From contig CM055311.2 of assembly GCA_029255685.2 (NCBI GenBank), positions 3,210,269 to 3,274,268 on the forward strand: a stretch of 64,000 nucleotides of DNA, read 5' to 3'. Positions 35,301-47,061 of this stretch are shown here, piece after piece (position 1 is the stretch's first letter; every line of letters starts with the position of its first letter). The notes beneath the pieces are model-generated. The model worked only from the letters and a program-made list of their open reading frames with translations, was not told where the DNA came from and did no database searches. The translations under genes and the position numbers were made by a program. The stretch comes from Silene conica. Lineage: Eukaryota > Streptophyta > Magnoliopsida > Caryophyllales > Caryophyllaceae.

Positions 35301-35786
35301 CAAAGATTATACATGATCATGAGGAGTGGCATGACTTGTAGGATCAAAACCCGAATTTCGACTGCTGCGAAAGTGATCAAAGCTGTCATCTTTATTATCA
35401 TCCCGACGACGAAGCCTTTGATTATTAACACTACCCAAATACATGTTAGGAAGAGTAGTAGAAGAAGGAGGATGATAATAATAATTATAATAATGGTGAA
35501 ATTCCGAAAGAGTAAAAGCAAGGTTTCTAGCAGAAAGTTGTTGCGGAGGAGAAAAGAAACCAAAAGAATGAGAATAACCAAAAGAGTTGTGTTTAATAAT
35601 GGTGTCTTCCTCAACTTCCATCCATGAGCTTACTGGAGTACAACATGTGGGCCCATCCAAACCACCATTTCTTCTTTTATTTTTATTATTACAAAATTTA
35701 AAGGCAACCAATAAAAAACAAGGAGATGATGACTTTGTTGCTTTACTTTCTGCTGTTGCTGCAAAAACACTTTTACCTCTTTTCAT
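32332..35786 (-). CDS. USO1-like / myosin-heavy-chain-like coiled-coil protein (3 exons)
   Basis: Exon 1 is 35313-35786, exon 2 34085-34210, exon 3 32332-33675. All junctions are phase 0 with GT-AG sites, giving 647 residues. The family (annotated USO1-like, e.g. At5g41620) is recognised by SARNLAFTLSEF (about 84-96), SLRRHIAASLMRHH and HALQPLSPASYGSS (exon 2), and STELLKVLNRIWSLEEQHAS plus HARAKIKELLREKQASHHEI (exon 3). Residues about 230-400 form a coiled coil; the Ser-rich, basic C-terminus is predicted disordered. The start at 35786 (GAAATGAAA) has a good context; the in-frame ATG at 35828 has a poor one. Upstream, near 35880, is a five-codon uORF (ATGGGTAATACAGTATAA), and a GAAAGA tract (35910-35942). 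The cellular role of the family is not established. Confidence 0.88.
33903..33998 (-). repeat. 49-bp exon-1 copy in intron 2 between inverted repeats
   Basis: 33933-33981 is identical over 49 bp to 35639-35687, which is coding (residues 34-50) in exon 1 of the same gene, and lies in the same orientation. It is bracketed by exact 16-bp inverted repeats AGAATTCTTTTAGAAT (33907-33922) and its complement (33979-33994). The intron splice sites are not affected. Confidence 0.95.
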
Positions 35787-35987
35787 TTCTGTAATATCAT
35801 CAAACTTTCTTTCCCCAAAACATGTCATACAGTATTTTTTACCTAATAAATTACACTCTTTATACTGTATTACCCATTTGTGATGTGAAGGACTATTTGG
35901 AAAAGAAAAGACTAAAGAGAAAGAGAAAGAGAAAGAGAAAGAGGGATGTCTGAATCTCTGATGAAGTGAGGTTGAGTGTCTGTACAC

Positions 35988-37627
35988 TGTTTGCTCAGAT
36001 TAGTGCATAACTCTTAGTAACTGCGTAGGATTCTTTCACGCCAGTTTCTATTGTTGATTCTTGAGTACTTCAGTATGTAGTACTTGTGGTGTTGGCATCC
36101 TCACACTATGCGTGTCAAATTGGTTGTGTTTTGCAGTTTCTTGGGGCCCTTTGCTATGGGAATTTAATACGCCTTTTTTTTTTGGGTTTAGTTCTTCTTA
36201 ATATTGGTTATATTTTGGTAAAAAGAGCGCGATTTTGAGACTATTTTACAGTTAAATGTGATTATCTTTGAAAAACAAGTTATCATAAGTTCTAAAATTA
36301 ACTAACTTTTATGTATTTCAAGATTATATATTTTTAAATGGATAAACTAATTGCTCGGACAAATCTTAACAATACGATAAATTAACAAAACAAAAACAAA
36401 TAAATCCGTAAATTTCACGGGTCATAAAACTAGTTTAACCATAAAATAGTCACAAAACCCGTATTTTTAGAAAGGTCAAAATGATTCGTCTAAACTTAGA
36501 ATTTGTGGTTTTGTCTATAGAGATAGATAGCCTTGTAAGGAGTATGCACTAGGTAGACACCGCCTGATACGGATACAGGCAGGTAAATAAACATTTTGAG
36601 GATTTAGATAGGTAAATTGGTTATAGAGATAGATAGCCTTGTAAGGGCCTGTTTGAAAACAAAATACGGATACTATTTGTTATAAACTGAAAACGAATAT
36701 TGTCCCTCTCATAATAAGACAAGTGGGAGAAAATGGAGCCTCCCATGGGTACTGTCATTTTCATTTTGTGAGAGGGGAACTATCAGTCTTCAACTTGTGA
36801 CGGATAGTACTCGTCTTCAATGAGAATTTGTGCTTTGATAATTAGTTATAATTAATTCATGTGTCATTATCTAATACTCTCTCAACTTATAGGTGTTGTT
36901 TTTTATGTACACTAGTTGATTCTCCGATCGCGCGCGGAATCGCAAGGTAAAGTTGTCAGAATGCGGACATTATGTACTGAATTTTGCGTAGTGTATTTAT
37001 TTAACTGCTACAATAGAGCAGTGATAGAGCATCTTACTCTACCCTTTGTCCTAATGAACCTACGTCCTCCACATACTCCCCCACTCAATGGTGCTCTATC
37101 ACTCTTTCCATTCTTCCCTCTCCACCCTCCTCTACTCCATCTGCTCCACCCCCTCAAACAGCTCCCAGCACCCCTGCAAATACTCCTGCTACACCTGTTA
37201 CCACACTTGTTTCTACTTCCCCCTCCTCTCCTCCCTGTACGACCTCACCTTCTAACTTCTCTGCTCCCTCACAATCTGCCTTGCCTGTTCACCCCCTCTG
37301 AGCCCTCCCGTGTCACCACTCGGCTCATGAACCGCATCTACCCTATGACGAGGAGAACATAGAGCCTAGATACATATCTCAGTGGGGAGTGAGGATTCAC
37401 ATTGAGGACGATACGGGAAGATATATTTGCTTTTATTTCATAGTATGTTGATTAGCATAAGCACAAGTTTACAAATTTAACATTTGACAACATACGAATT
37501 GAAAGCTGGAAAGTGTGTTCGTTCATTATCAAAGACGAGAGATAATTATATGCTAAAACATGGGGTCAGCTCATTCGGGACATATACAAGTGCATGTATA
37601 TATGATGCACATAGTCTTACGGCTTAC
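35988..37627. other. Intergenic, mostly featureless
   Basis: AT-rich. GATAGATAGCCTTGTAAGG is repeated at about 36522 and 36626. The Pro/Ser/Thr-rich stretch 37060-37350 is annotated separately. The end (37360-37620) may hold a foreign insertion that cut the gene at 37628-39873. Confidence 0.5.
37060..37350 (+). pseudogene. Possible copia IN-RT hinge fragment
   Basis: A low-complexity Pro/Ser/Thr reading (SAPPPQTAPSTPANTPATP) is followed after a frame change by SRVTTRLMNR, resembling the hinge before copia reverse transcriptase. Short and degenerate; it could be chance. Confidence 0.3.
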
Positions 37628-39873
37628 CTCATTAGCTCCTCGGGTGGTGACGGTTTAGTCTGAGAGGGATTTCTACAGAAAATGCAGAAACACAAAGTCA
37701 AGTCACTATACAGTAATATATGCATGATAAACTGGTCATCATTCCGTGGTGCCATAAACAAAAGTTGGCCATCAAATCGTTTAATGCAATCTCTCGACTC
37801 TCGAGATCCAATATATTGAAACACTATTAACCATTTATTGATTTTCCTTTACTATCCGTTTATTAATTCAAAAGAATAGCAGGAAGTTCTCAAAGTTGAA
37901 AACCTTTTTTTACTCGTGGCTCTCTATTAGTATGCACCAGACAGCAGATAAATTTTCTCAAAATTGTAAGATCTCCTACTCATCAAGTCAATCATTACTG
38001 CCAGTAGTCCGCTTACTCCGCTACCTGTAATAGCATAAACAAGTTCACACTATCAGTTACTATGACAGTTAGCATTTTCTACAATAAAGAGCTTGACAAG
38101 ATAATAGTAATGGACACTCAGAAAGCTCAAAGCTCAAAGGTTAAATTTTCATATTTTTCTCATTTTTAGACCTTGACCCCATTTTTTGTCGAAGTTGCCG
38201 TCATTTAATGCGTGGGAAACATGTATTACAATAGTCAAATTTTAACAATCCGCAACATAATGTCTAAACTTCTTTAACTACCCTGCCTTACAATGCCGAC
38301 TCAATTACAGCCGGATACTACTCTATAGTTTCCAAAGTCTACTAACACTCCAATCCCAAATTTGTCAGTTTTTATCAATGTAATAACCCAGTTAACCAGT
38401 AATTGTGGACGTGAGATGTTTCTTTGTGGCGTTCAATTGCTATATGCACATCCAGAAAAAAAAAAAAAGCGATTTGTAACAAGGTTGGCAAAATTTATTG
38501 TATCTCGGAAGCTATCTTCATGCTTGATAGCGTAATTTTCATATTAAATAAACAAACGAGTATCACAACATCATATGAAACAAATGAAATCATCTGTATA
38601 AACAATAAAGACAAGAAATACACCTACGAAATAGAACTCTGAACAGATGTAGAGGCTTTGTTGACAAATTGTAGATAGCATCTGATATATCGTCCTTTCC
38701 AAAAAAAAACAAATATATCACTGGATATCCAAGAAGCCATCTGAAACCAAGTAAGAACTGTGAATCCGCAGTAAGTACACTGTCTTGCTGGTTTGTTTCA
38801 CGGAAAACTAAGAAACTCGATTATACTGCCATAGTAAGAATTACAATTACTAAAACAGCACTCTTAGTATGGAAGTTAACAGGGCTCCTCACAGCAACCC
38901 TAATCAGTAAGCTTATGTACATCTTTTGTTTACTGAACTCACGCTCTTATGAAGCAGAATCCAATATATATAGGAAAAAATAATGACTGGAGACAGGATA
39001 GGAACAACCTATTCACGTAAACAGTTGGTGAATGTTTATCAGCTGGGATAAGATAAACATGTACTGAAACTAAATCTATTTACTATAATTTATCATAATG
39101 TTGAAATATGGATAGGTCAGCTGCAAGCAGCTTTGAAATACGAAAAACATACAAAAGCATTAACCCAGTCCCACAACGGTCCCGCTTATGGTGAGGTAAG
39201 GAAAGTCAGATGTGTGCATTAAAAATTCCAAGAGCCTGGTTCTAGTTACCTTTTTAGAAGAGCATCTAGATATTTATTCACATGGTTTTTTTTTCTATGG
39301 CTAACAAATATCATAGTTAAAAACTAATACGTATAAGTTTTGGAAACTCGGAGTCTTGATTTTCACTTGACATATTATGTGACTGAAGATGATCATTACC
39401 CATTTAAGGTTGGAATTGTGATATGGTAATCTTGGAGGCAGCAGCTGAGATCAAGAGCCTCAGATAAGTCAGAAATTTTATCATGTGAAGAAGATTCAAC
39501 ATGTTTCAGATGGTCTTCACTCTGTCCTTGGATAGCATTATAATTAAGTCCATCACGAGTAAATACTGAAGAGAACAAATGACAAACTGAGATCAATCCT
39601 TTGACTACTGAGGTTTGATCATCTGCTAGTATCATCTAGAATACAAAAGGCAGTATTTAATCAGAACAGAAGATCACCAATGAGAAAAAATCAAGCTGAA
39701 ATGTTTTGCAACTTTAAATCTACCTCTGGAGGATCATGTTTGAGATCCACAAAGAATTGCTTAGCATCCGAGCTCAAACTCCATGTAACATATTCAGCAA
39801 ATTCACTGATATTTACCACGTAAATCATATCTTCAATAACCATCACTCTCAATTGCTTAAAAAAAGTAGACTC
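37628..39873 (-). pseudogene. Truncated multi-exon gene, DUF4504/C1orf74-like
   Basis: Four exons with GT-AG borders and matching phases: 39724-39873, 39400-39635, 38624-38740 and 37628-37672 (183 residues in total). Readable segments include VMVIEDMIYVVNISEFAEYV, FVDLKHDPPE, LSCCLQDYHITIPTLNG then WLLGYPVIYLF, DAIYNLSTKPLHLFRVLF and PPEELM. LLGYPVxYLF and the layout recall the plant members of the DUF4504 family; this is from memory and needs a search. Exons for the N-terminus were not found upstream, and after 37628 an acceptor near 37505 (TTTCCAG) leads to only a few plausible codons before stop, so both ends appear lost. Molecular function of the family is unknown. Confidence 0.55.
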
Positions 39874-41977
39874 CTGTGTAACTCATAACTATTAATAATA
39901 CACAGTATGTTCAAGGGTTAAATAAAATGCTGAGTTCAGGACAAATAATGCTTCTAGGGAAAGATATATTCATGCATAGAGGTATTATGACGCACTTCAA
40001 CCGGCATCCATGTGGTTGGTGGAATACTAACAAAATGTATTCTTGGAGGTAGGCTAGGCAAAACTAACCCAGCATGACAGGCCTGACGACATACCCGATA
40101 AGAACAACCGGAATATGACCCAAAACCTAAACTGACTTAACCAGTAATGGACTCGGAAAATAAGATTTGGGAATTGGGACAGTTATAACAGAAAGGTTTT
40201 AGTCGGAGGCGAAACGGGAAGCATATCATTCTAGTCCTAACAGACACACCATTCCCATTGACATGTCTCTATCCTAAGACCCACCACTCGTATTAACGTG
40301 TTTTCTTCACTCCATTTTCCAGAACCTCCTGTAAGTTTATAATTTCATACTCACTTGACACACGCCATTGGCAATGACGTGTTTGTTTTGTGTTCCAGGT
40401 TTTGAAAATCCGAGCCTACGTGGACACAATTTTGAGAAATACTTTCGAAAACAACCTAAAACGACAAATACTTTATTTTTGAACATTATTTTAAAAAAAT
40501 CGATTGAATTCTCAAGCTACATAGTGCTATACCTTTATTGCCTTCTGTTGGAGATTACAAGTCAATAAAATCTTTAGTTCTCCATTAGACATGCACATGT
40601 ACACAAATTCAGCCATGTTGTTTGAAGGAATCCCAATTCCCCTCTCACAGAATCAGCCCGAGTATCGAGTTGTCCACAACATTAGAGATTATGTGATCAT
40701 AAGGAAGTTTGATCATAAGAGAGTTTTCCCTTTGCGAAACCAAAAAAATGAGCATTATTGCACACAATTTTATTTTGAAACTAACAATTAAGGTTCGGAA
40801 AAAAAAAAAATACAGTTCACCTCATGTTAGCGAGGGAGCGCCTTTGCTCGCACATTGCGCCTTGTCACTAAGGGCCTTCATTGTCACGGTTCCCACGCCT
40901 GTTAATTGTTAAATCCAAAAGTCATACTGTTAGTTTCACAATACTTCTAGATGTTACTGATTATGCTAGTATGAAATATGCCATCATGCACCAGATATAA
41001 GGGTGAGATTTAACAATTACCTAGAAATCAACAAGTCAAATCTCGGCAAAAGACACACTATTTGAGATTGCTAAATGTACTGATGCGCTATATGATTGAC
41101 TACAAGTGAGATGAGACCTTGAGAGCATCCCCTAAACTGGTACAATTGCTCTTTGTTAGACTCTCATAGGCTCGAAAATATCAGTCTCAGCCTATGTTAC
41201 TCAGACTCGTTTAGAAGTACCCGACACGGGTACGTGTCCAAGTGTCAGACTCGGCTATTTTATTGAAAAATATGCACATTTTGGTCTAAAATGAGGTGTC
41301 CATGTGTCATACCCATATCCGAGGGTCCAGTATCGGACACGGGTACGCGAGGAAATTAGAAGAGTCGGAGTAACATAGGTCTCAGCCACGGCTATGGATG
41401 TAAGATGAACTAACTCACGGCTCAACATTCACTTGAAATTTGTTTAGGCAAAGCTAGGCTTGAGCTCGTAAAACTGATCTTAAAACTCAAGCCCTGGCTG
41501 ACTTGATCCAATCAAGAAGAACCCAAGATCAACAAGGCACACATGAGGAGAATTTTATACAATAGGGTAAAACTCAAACTATATACACTCTCCACAAATC
41601 ACACCATGAGGCCACCATACTATCCATTAGAAATCATTACATAGTTTCCACATTCGAAAATCCTGAACCAGAAGCTCAGAAGAGGAAACAACCTAGAACA
41701 TAAGTAAGAGAGATCGTAGTTATACTCGGATTCATATGCTAATACTTTAAACAAAGAAGTTATTTCATAAAAGACGAACTATAGAAGTTGGAAGATAAGC
41801 ACACAACATTAATGTGAAGTCGGGTATAATTCCTAAAGAACCATAATCGAAGACAGCAAACACAGGCACTTTGGCTTCCAATATTTCTATACAATTAACA
41901 AAACAATGACCATGACAGCATGAAGAGTGCACACCGTAGAACACAAACCATGATGAATGTTATAGGTAATGGTAAGG
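39874..41977. other. No gene recognised; one MITE
   Basis: AT-rich DNA with scattered short ORFs lacking any recognisable motif. Holds the MITE at 41192-41378. Confidence 0.5.
41192..41378. mobile_element. hAT-type MITE, 187 bp
   Basis: Termini CTATGTTACTCAGACTC and (reverse complement) CTATGTTACTCCGACTC, flanked by perfect 8-bp duplications GTCTCAGC (41184-41191, 41379-41386). Inside are CCGACACGGGTACG-type motifs. Confidence 0.92.
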
Positions 41978-42800
41978 TTGAATACCCGATCCCCTCACCT
42001 CGTTCAAAAGCTCAATTGTCAAATTCGGTTCTAGTGCCCCAGACTTCAAACGAGCACTTATCAACGTATTAAAACTCACAACGTTCGATTTCACACCCAC
42101 GCCCCCCAATCAAATTCAACATCTCCTGAATCTTTGAAAACCTACCATTCCTCGCATAAATCCCGATCATCACATTATAATCCTGAACAGTATTACCAAC
42201 AGAAGGCTCAGCCCTCATAAACATCTCCACCGCTAATGCTTCCTGATTTGCCCTCCCAAGCACTGCCAATATTGTGGCCAGAATCCTAGCATTAGGAGAA
42301 TACCAATGCCTAAGATTCAACCACTCATAAACCTCCAAACCGCGCTGCCACCTCGCCTATCCCACCCGCTTAACCACAAAACAGTAATCAGAGGGAGTCA
42401 TCTGTTCCATTTTCTCATCCAAAACATCAGCCAGAAACTCCTCAAGTCTTAACCCTAATATCTTATCAGTAAAAATTTGCACCCTTTATCTCCAATCTTT
42501 AGCTCTTTTTAATGCTAATTTAGTCATTTTCTTCGCCTTTGTCTTACTATTCCTACCCAGAACCTCTGAATTCTCATCATTTGACCCCTCCACCATACCC
42601 ACACTCCCCCATCATCTCTACCTTCAGATTCTTCAACAAGTTCTGAACTTTTCGTGGTTTTGGCAACATGGGCATCTATATTTTGGGTCAAATCGAAGTG
42701 GGTTTGCGGGGATTGGGGAATTTCTGCAAATTTTAAATTGGACCATCTCACTGAAGGAGAAGCTCTGCTATAACTGAACTTTTTAGGGGTTTGTTCTTCA
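41978..42800 (-). pseudogene. PPR protein fragment resembling EMB1270 (At3g18110)
   Basis: The minus strand starts with FSYSRASPSVRWSNLKFAE (about 42720-42785), continues after a frame change with KKMTKLALKRAKDW (about 42480-42530), DKILGLRLEEFLADVLDEKM and MTPSDYCFVVK, then EVYEWLNLRHWYSPNARILA (42265-42340) with AEPSVGN and YNVMIGIYARNGRFSKIQEM, and after another frame change near 42075 VVSFNTLISARLKSGALEPN. Stops lie near 42488 and 42357. Only the first ~10-15% of a roughly 1,400-residue chloroplast PPR protein is present. The intact relative has an RNA-related role in chloroplasts; this copy cannot. Confidence 0.85.
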
Positions 42801-43725
42801 AGTGAGTTACTGTCAGAAGATGGGGCGCTAAAGTACAGTAACAAGTGAAGTGTGTACGTACCTTTGAAGTTGAATCTATGTGTCAAAATTAAGAGATATA
42901 TGAAGATTAATGATGAAATTTTAGCGTATTGATCTAAATTAAAATGCAATTATAAAGCTGAAAGTTAATCGTAAAAGCAAAATTAATCGAAAAATCATAT
43001 CATAAGCAAGAGATTTATGAAAACAAAAATCAAATAACAAGTCGGAAAACGAATGCTGTAAATTAATGTCTAGGTACCTTTCTCAGAACATGCAATTTCT
43101 GAACTGCCCTACATCATTGAACTGACCCGTTGTCTCGTGCTGCTTTAAACGACATTTTTGTTCACTCCGCATCTTTTCATTGTTTATCCTTCAATTTACC
43201 TAGGAATTTAAATAAAATAGCTCATGACCTCGCTTTTGGGGTCGTGTGAATGTAAACCCTTTTTATATAGTAGCAAAAAACAAAAAAATGTTTGTCATAG
43301 AAGATTTTAAATTTTTCTTACTCTAGATATATTGTGGCCGATCTTCTGACGTTGTAAACATGAAACTTTTACTAAGTGGTTTCAATTAGAACTGATCATG
43401 CTACATAATTTGATAACTCATCATTCATTGAATATTGCAGGGAACGTTAACTTATCATAACTTTTGAGCTCCTTGCAGGCCTCAACAAAATGGAGTTGTT
43501 GAAGTACAATATAATAATAACAAGAACACTTATCACATCAGACCAACATCGGAAAATAAATTCAAGAACCAGCAGAAGCATCATAATAGCGAGTCAAGGA
43601 AAGGCTAACCCATCATGGAAGCCTAACTTATGTGCCACGAGGTTAAGTTCACTCTTTCATGAAAACCATCAGTTAAGCCAATCCGCTACAGTTTACTGGT
43701 ATACGTGAAGCTAGAAATATGTACG

Positions 43726-44970
43726 TCAAGGAGTAATATCAAGACGAGGCTCAAAACAAATTCCAGAATACAGCTGCAAGGGAGACTTTTTTGCAGCAGG
43801 ACATTTACAAGACCAGCTCCATTCTTTAGAGTACATGTCAAACATAAGGAGGGCCGATGATCCATAACTCTGGATATATATAAGCTTTTCATGCCCGCAA
43901 CTGCCAAAAACATCATCAAACTCTCCGAATCCTTTGAAAAACTTGTTAGGCATGCGAGAGACCTCTTCCCAATCCTTATCTCTAAGGACCCAAATACCAA
44001 TCCCCTTGATAATTCCAGGGCAGCCTACTTTCTCAATCCCACCCACCATTACGACTTCCTCTTCTAGATTCATCAATCTCATGCAAGTGATAGCACAAGG
44101 AGCTACAATCACACATTCATCAACATCATTGTCAAAGGACTGACAAGAAAGGTCATAGGCCAGTACTCCATAACGAGGACGTATAAATCCAAGTGTCCTT
44201 GTCATGAAAACTGTAAAATACAAAATTCCATCACATATCACACAGTCTGCTCCACTTCTCCAAACTTGCAAAGTAGCATTCACGGAACATCTCCAAGTAC
44301 CCTTTTCGGAACTATAAATATCAATTGAAAGATCCCAATCTATGTCCTCCCCGCGAGCTTGTTTAGATCTCACAATTGCCACCATATAACTATGGGATGA
44401 TGTGTCCTGTGAGATTGCAAGGGCACAATAGTCAGCAAGTGTTGCACCAGGAGGCTCCTCAAGCCTTCGACAGCACTTGGTGATTGGATTACAGACATAA
44501 ATTTTTCTGCGTCTGTCATTGTCCATCAAACACAATAAACCATGAGAAGAAACAAGACTCCAACTAGTCGTTTCAACGAAAGGAATCCGGAACCTGTGCC
44601 ATTTTAGATGGATGGGATCATAAACATGCCCAATCGGATAGAATTCAGAGGTGAACATAAAGTACCAGGGTGTCCGAGGCGTAACACCTGAATAGTAGTG
44701 TAAAAATCTATCAGAATGCACAACATCATTCCATTTCTTACAAACACAGAGAGCTTTTAATATCGCGGAAATGGGAAGATTTCCAAAAATTCGCTCTAAG
44801 ATATCATCGGGTAAGACGGAGTTGATACAGACACCGCCATTTTCAGCATCACCATTGTCATAAGCTATTACAATTGGTTCATCCAAATCAGGTGTATCCC
44901 ATTCACTTGTATGATCATTGTAACATATATGTGAATCTTCATAATTGACCCAAGATATTAGTGATTCCAT
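43726..44970 (-). CDS. HWS: F-box/kelch protein, HAWAIIAN SKIRT type
   Basis: A single uninterrupted frame of 414 residues from ATG 44970 (ATCATGGAATC), close to the about 411 residues of Arabidopsis HWS (At3g61590). The in-frame ATG at 45063 would add 31 residues unlike the family. Residues 51-92 are the F-box (SVLPDDILERIFGNLP...VCKKWNDVV), which binds SKP1/ASK in an SCF ubiquitin ligase. The remainder is a kelch-like substrate region with KIYVCNPITK, VMVGGIEK, PGIIKGIGIWVLRDKDWEEV and the near-invariant end ICFEPRLDITP. HWS is known to act in organ separation and growth control and in microRNA pathway regulation; conserved function here is inference. The reading frame is intact. Confidence 0.93.
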   Translation of the reverse strand: MESLISWVNYEDSHICYNDHTSEWDTPDLDEPIVIAYDNGDAENGGVCINSVLPDDILERIFGNLPISAILKALCVCKKWNDVVHSDRFLHYYSGVTPRTPWYFMFTSEFYPIGHVYDPIHLKWHRFRIPFVETTSWSLVSSHGLLCLMDNDRRRKIYVCNPITKCCRRLEEPPGATLADYCALAISQDTSSHSYMVAIVRSKQARGEDIDWDLSIDIYSSEKGTWRCSVNATLQVWRSGADCVICDGILYFTVFMTRTLGFIRPRYGVLAYDLSCQSFDNDVDECVIVAPCAITCMRLMNLEEEVVMVGGIEKVGCPGIIKGIGIWVLRDKDWEEVSRMPNKFFKGFGEFDDVFGSCGHEKLIYIQSYGSSALLMFDMYSKEWSWSCKCPAAKKSPLQLYSGICFEPRLDITP

Positions 44971-45807
44971 GATGCAACTTTGTCCAAACCTAGAGTAAGG
45001 TAAGCAGGCAAAGTTTACAAATAGTGAGTAGAGATACAATAATGAAGAATCATAAGTAGACAACAGCTATTCAGATGGTTATTATAGCACAAAGTAGACG
45101 ACTTTTTTTTATTGTACACAGATTTGGGCACTCAAAATGGAAGGAATTTGAGAGAAGAGAAAATGGGATGAAAAGCGAGAAAATGAGGTGAATTTTGCTG
45201 TTAAGCTCATCAACAGTCAGTCACAAACTCACAATTCTCCATTATTTCTTCCTTTCATTGTAGAATTAGTGGGTGCAGCTACGGGTAAGAAGGCAATTGG
45301 AAATGGTGAATTGTGCAGCTATGTTGCGCATAAATCATGTACTGTAAAATTGTGAAAAGCATAAATCATGAGAATCATAATTCACAGTATGTTCCTGAAT
45401 GATCATTGACAAGTATAGCTAGAATACCAGATTGGGTAGTGCAGCAGGTAAAGACAATCTCAAGAAACCGGGAATTGGTAATATATATTAATCTGAGAAA
45501 ATATTCAAATGAATCAACGAATGACGATAATTACAAAAAAAATCATTTAAGTATATATATGAGAAAGAATGAAATACTTAGGAATTAGGATATGCCGCCC
45601 TCTTTTCCCCTAATTTCGTATTAGCAGCCGCTCTCTTCTACCACCACAGCCGCCGCCGCCGCCGCTGCTCAGTTGGCAGTGGCTTTGATAAAACAATCCG
45701 CAACCTATCAATCAACCGCCAAAGTTGGTCCGCTCCAAAATAGCGTCACATGCATTCCAATCAAGTTGGACGAGGAGACGAGGCCTATGGTTTATTTATT
45801 TTTATTT
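44971..45807. other. Upstream region of the F-box gene
   Basis: No other gene. ACTCTAG/GTTTGG near 44990 could be the acceptor of a 5'-UTR intron. A (CCG)n tract sits at about 45647-45665. Confidence 0.4.
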
Positions 45808-46589
45808 GAGTTTTTTTTGTCAGATAAGACGTAACATTTACACTGTCCGTAGAAATAGTACCTACAGTTATTTTTTTTTGCCCAACAATACCTAACATTT
45901 TCTATATTTTGTCTAATAACACCAAATCAGTTTTCCGTCAAAAAAAGTCGAGATTCCGTCTTTATTAACAGTGAAATTGATTTGACCTTATTTCTCTATT
46001 CTTTCTTTTCCACTAACAGGTGCATTGTAAAAGTAATTGACAATGAATCTTATTCTTAAGTGACTTATTTCCATTCAACAGACCATTTATAACACTTTTT
46101 TTTGCCAATAACACATGTCTTCATCAATACACTTGAAAAAGCAACACTCACGCAAACCCGTCTCTGGATGAGCTTGAATAAGACATTGGGTTGAAAGGAT
46201 GGTGAGGGAAAAGGAGAAAATCGGACAAAGTAAACCCAATTTGGGGTTTTAATTTGAAAATTGAGGAATTAAATATCTAAGGGGAGGTTACATAAGTATT
46301 TAATTGGAGAAAAATTAAGTTTAATTGAAAGGAAATTAACAAAAGGGAAAATTGGGTTTAGAGAAGGATGATGAAGAGGGTAATAAATGCATCAACCGAA
46401 AAGAAATAAGCATTAAATCAAATTTATCGTTAGTCAAGACGGAATCTTGACTTTTTTTGACGGAAAAGTGATTTTGGTGTTATTAGACAAAAAATAGAAA
46501 AGGTTAGGTGTTGTTGGGCAAAAAAAATAACTTTAGGTACTATTTTTACAGACAGTGTAAATGTTAGGTGCTATATGACAAAAAAACTC
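45808..46589. mobile_element. MITE with ~155-bp terminal inverted repeats
   Basis: The left arm (about 45808-45965) and right arm (about 46432-46589) are inverted copies with roughly 90% identity by eye (GAGTTTTTTTGTCA..., AACATTTACACTGTC, TTTCCGTCAAAAAAAGTC). Long arms suggest a Mutator-type MITE; no exact target duplication was found. No coding sequence. Confidence 0.85.
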
Positions 46590-46629
46590 CTTTTATCTTT
46601 ATTTACTAGCAAAGGGTGTTAAGGCCTTA

Positions 46630-47061
46630 GACCATCCCCAAGCAAGGTCGTCAACCGGTCGCGACCTTGTTGGGTCGCCTTAATTACCTAATTAACAAGA
46701 CCTTGGACGATAATTAGCCCGACCTTGAATAAGTCGGGGTCAATTGGTGACCCTGAACAAGAAGAGGTCACTATTTGGTGACCTTCCACATGGCAATATA
46801 CGATTGATTTACAAATATAACTTATTTTTAATATTTAGTAAATGATAGGAGTAATAATTAAAAGAGTAAGAGAGAGGTTTTGTGGGGTAGAGAAGATAAA
46901 AAATGATTGAGAAAGTTGGAAAGTGGAAAATTGATTGGGTTGGTGACTTAGGTCGTGACCTTCTGCTTGAAAAGGTATGAATGAGTCAAGATAAATAAAG
47001 TAAGATTAAGGGTTAATAAGTTGGTGATCCGATTAAGGCGATCTTCTGCTTTGAGATGGTT
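46630..47061. mobile_element. Candidate Tourist/Harbinger MITE
   Basis: Termini GACCATCCCCAAGCAAG and (reverse complement) AAACCATCTCAAAGCAG are flanked by TTA on each side (46627-46629, 47062-47064). The interior repeats GGTCGTGACCTT-like motifs. Modest TIR similarity keeps this tentative. Confidence 0.5.

Noticed and set aside
35307-35987. Start of the USO1-like protein at the outermost ATG (35987)
   Set aside because: Would encode a Ser-Phe repeat from a CT-rich leader tract; the ATG at 35786 has better context and fits the family.
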